A DNA stretch of 64,000 nt from Toxotes chatareus. Taxonomy: Eukaryota; Chordata; Actinopteri; Toxotidae. A program made the position numbers and the translations under genes. The stretch is from contig CM028898.1 in the NCBI GenBank assembly GCA_016801885.1, forward strand, positions 3,701,177 through 3,765,176, given 5' to 3'. Shown here in pieces: positions 62,777 to 64,000 of this stretch. The notes under the pieces are model-generated. The model worked only from the letters and a program-made list of their open reading frames with translations. It ran no database searches and had not been told where the DNA came from. Within the stretch, counting starts at the first letter, position 1. Each line of letters begins with the position of its first letter.

Positions 62777-64000
62777 TGTATTACTCTCCTCCTTTTATTG
62801 TTTTCCCGTCGCTTTGTCAGCTAATTTGACCCCCTGAACGTGCTCAATTATTACTATACTATGACATTTTTTGGCGTATTTTGAGGCAATACGAAAGTTT
62901 GACTTTTTTTGGCCGATTTTGAAGCCTTACTATACTATGACGTTTTTTATGAAATTTTGAGGCCATACTTAAGTATGACTTTTTTTGGCCGATTTTGAAC
63001 ACTTACTATACTATGATGTTTTTTTGGCATGTTTTGAGGCCATACTAAAGATTGACTTTTTTTGGCCGATTTTGGAGCCTTACTATACTAAGACATTTTT
63101 TTATCAGGGCCCAAGCATGGCCCCAAAATGTGCCAAAAAACGTCATAGTATAGTAAGGCATAAAAATTGGTCAAAACAAGTCATACTTTAGTATGGCCTC
63201 AAAATGTAATAAATGACGTCATAGTATAGTAAGGCATCAAAATCGGCCAAAAAAGGTAATACTTTAGTATGACCTCAAAAACGTCAAAATCGGTAAAAAT
63301 AATAATTTAGTATGACCTCAAAATGTCATAAAAAACGTCATAGTATAGTATGGTGTCAAAATTGGCAGAAAAAAGTCATACATTTTAAGGCCATGCTTTA
63401 GTATAAGCTCAAAATGTGGCAAAAAAAGTAATAGTTTAAATTGTATTACTCTCCTCCTTTTATTGTTCTCCCGTCGCTTTGTCAGCTAATTTGACCCCTT
63501 GAACGTGCTCAATTAATACTATACTATGACGTTTTTTGGCACATTTTGAGGTCATACTAAAGTTTGGCCAATTTTGACGCCATACTATACCATGTATACC
63601 TCAAAATTTCATAAAAAACGTCATAGTATAGTATGGCGTCAAAATCGGCCAAAAAAAGTCATACTTTAGTATGACCTCAAAATGTCATAAAAAACATCAT
63701 AGTATAGTATGGCGTCAAAATCGGCAAAAAAAGTCAAAAAAATTTTTGGCCTAATGTGATAAAACACGTCATAGTATAGTATGGCATTTTTTTGGGGGCA
63801 AAAAAAGTCATACTTTAGTATGACCTCAAAATGTGCCAAAAAACGTCATAGTATAGTATGCCGTTTTTTTCGGGCAAAGAAAGTCAACATTTTTTTTGGC
63901 CTCAAAATGTCATAAAAAACGTCATAGTATAGTATGGCGTTTTTTTTGGGCAAAAAAAGTCATACTTTAGTATGACCTCAAAATGTCATAAAAAACGTCA
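62777..64000. repeat. inverted/tandem array with TATACTATGAC units, running off the window
   Basis: Units of about 75 bases contain CATAGTATAGTATGGCG, CAAAATCGGCCAAAAAAAG, CATACTTTAGTATGACC and ATGTCATAAAAAACG. They run in one orientation at 62849-63100 and 63515-63590 and in the reverse orientation at 63105-63440 and 63595-64000. A separate block starting TGTATTACTCTCCTCC occurs at 62777 and again at 63442, an offset of 665 bases, so there are two cassettes of block, forward units and reversed units. No coding potential. Confidence 0.85.

Noticed and set aside
1..64000. CRISPR arrays, operons, phage or bacterial defence genes
   Set aside because: The DNA is vertebrate: spliced GPCR, SINEs, LINEs and microsatellites. 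No regularly spaced short repeats with unique spacers and no bacterial-type gene clusters are present.

Overview
The window looks like teleost fish nuclear DNA, probably from a spiny-rayed (percomorph) fish. It is AT-rich and CpG-poor, with long homopolymer and dinucleotide runs. It carries two tRNA-derived SINEs, decayed APE-type LINEs, a mariner-like MITE and other fish-type dispersed repeats, and its one clear gene is a vertebrate peptide GPCR interrupted by an intron. There is no sign of operons, prokaryotic genes or viral genes.

The one confident protein-coding gene is a urotensin II receptor family gene (uts2r type) on the minus strand. It has two coding exons, 18191-17478 and 15756-15379, joined in phase 0 at the start of the sixth membrane helix, giving a 363-residue receptor with all seven helices. 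A splice acceptor just before the ATG and a strong donor about 1.2 kb upstream suggest a 5' untranslated exon near 19.4 kb. Upstream of that lies a polypurine/polypyrimidine inverted tract (19.9-20.16 kb).

Region by region: 1-15 kb is gene-poor, with one candidate signal-peptide exon at 7.0 kb. 15-20.2 kb is the uts2r gene. 20.2-48 kb is intergenic or intronic DNA with microsatellites, a dispersed repeat at 34.3-34.9 kb, a MITE at 40.9 kb, SINEs at 43.5 and 47.4 kb, and a few open segments flanked by good splice sites (32.8 and 40.5 kb) that could belong to an unrecognised plus-strand gene. 48.2-48.9 kb is a CpG-rich promoter-like region with paired CCAAT boxes and a splice donor, pointing rightward. 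51.4-57.0 kb is a locally duplicated, four-copy repeat array of unknown nature. 58.6-61.3 kb holds two abutting broken LINEs. 61.4-64.0 kb is an interspersed repeat that runs into a striking inverted/tandem array continuing past the window end.

Only uts2r has a function that can be stated firmly. The rest is repeats, regulatory-looking sequence and candidate exons, which are marked as inference. No wholly new system is evident. The most unusual structures are the four-copy array and the inverted tandem array at the right end.
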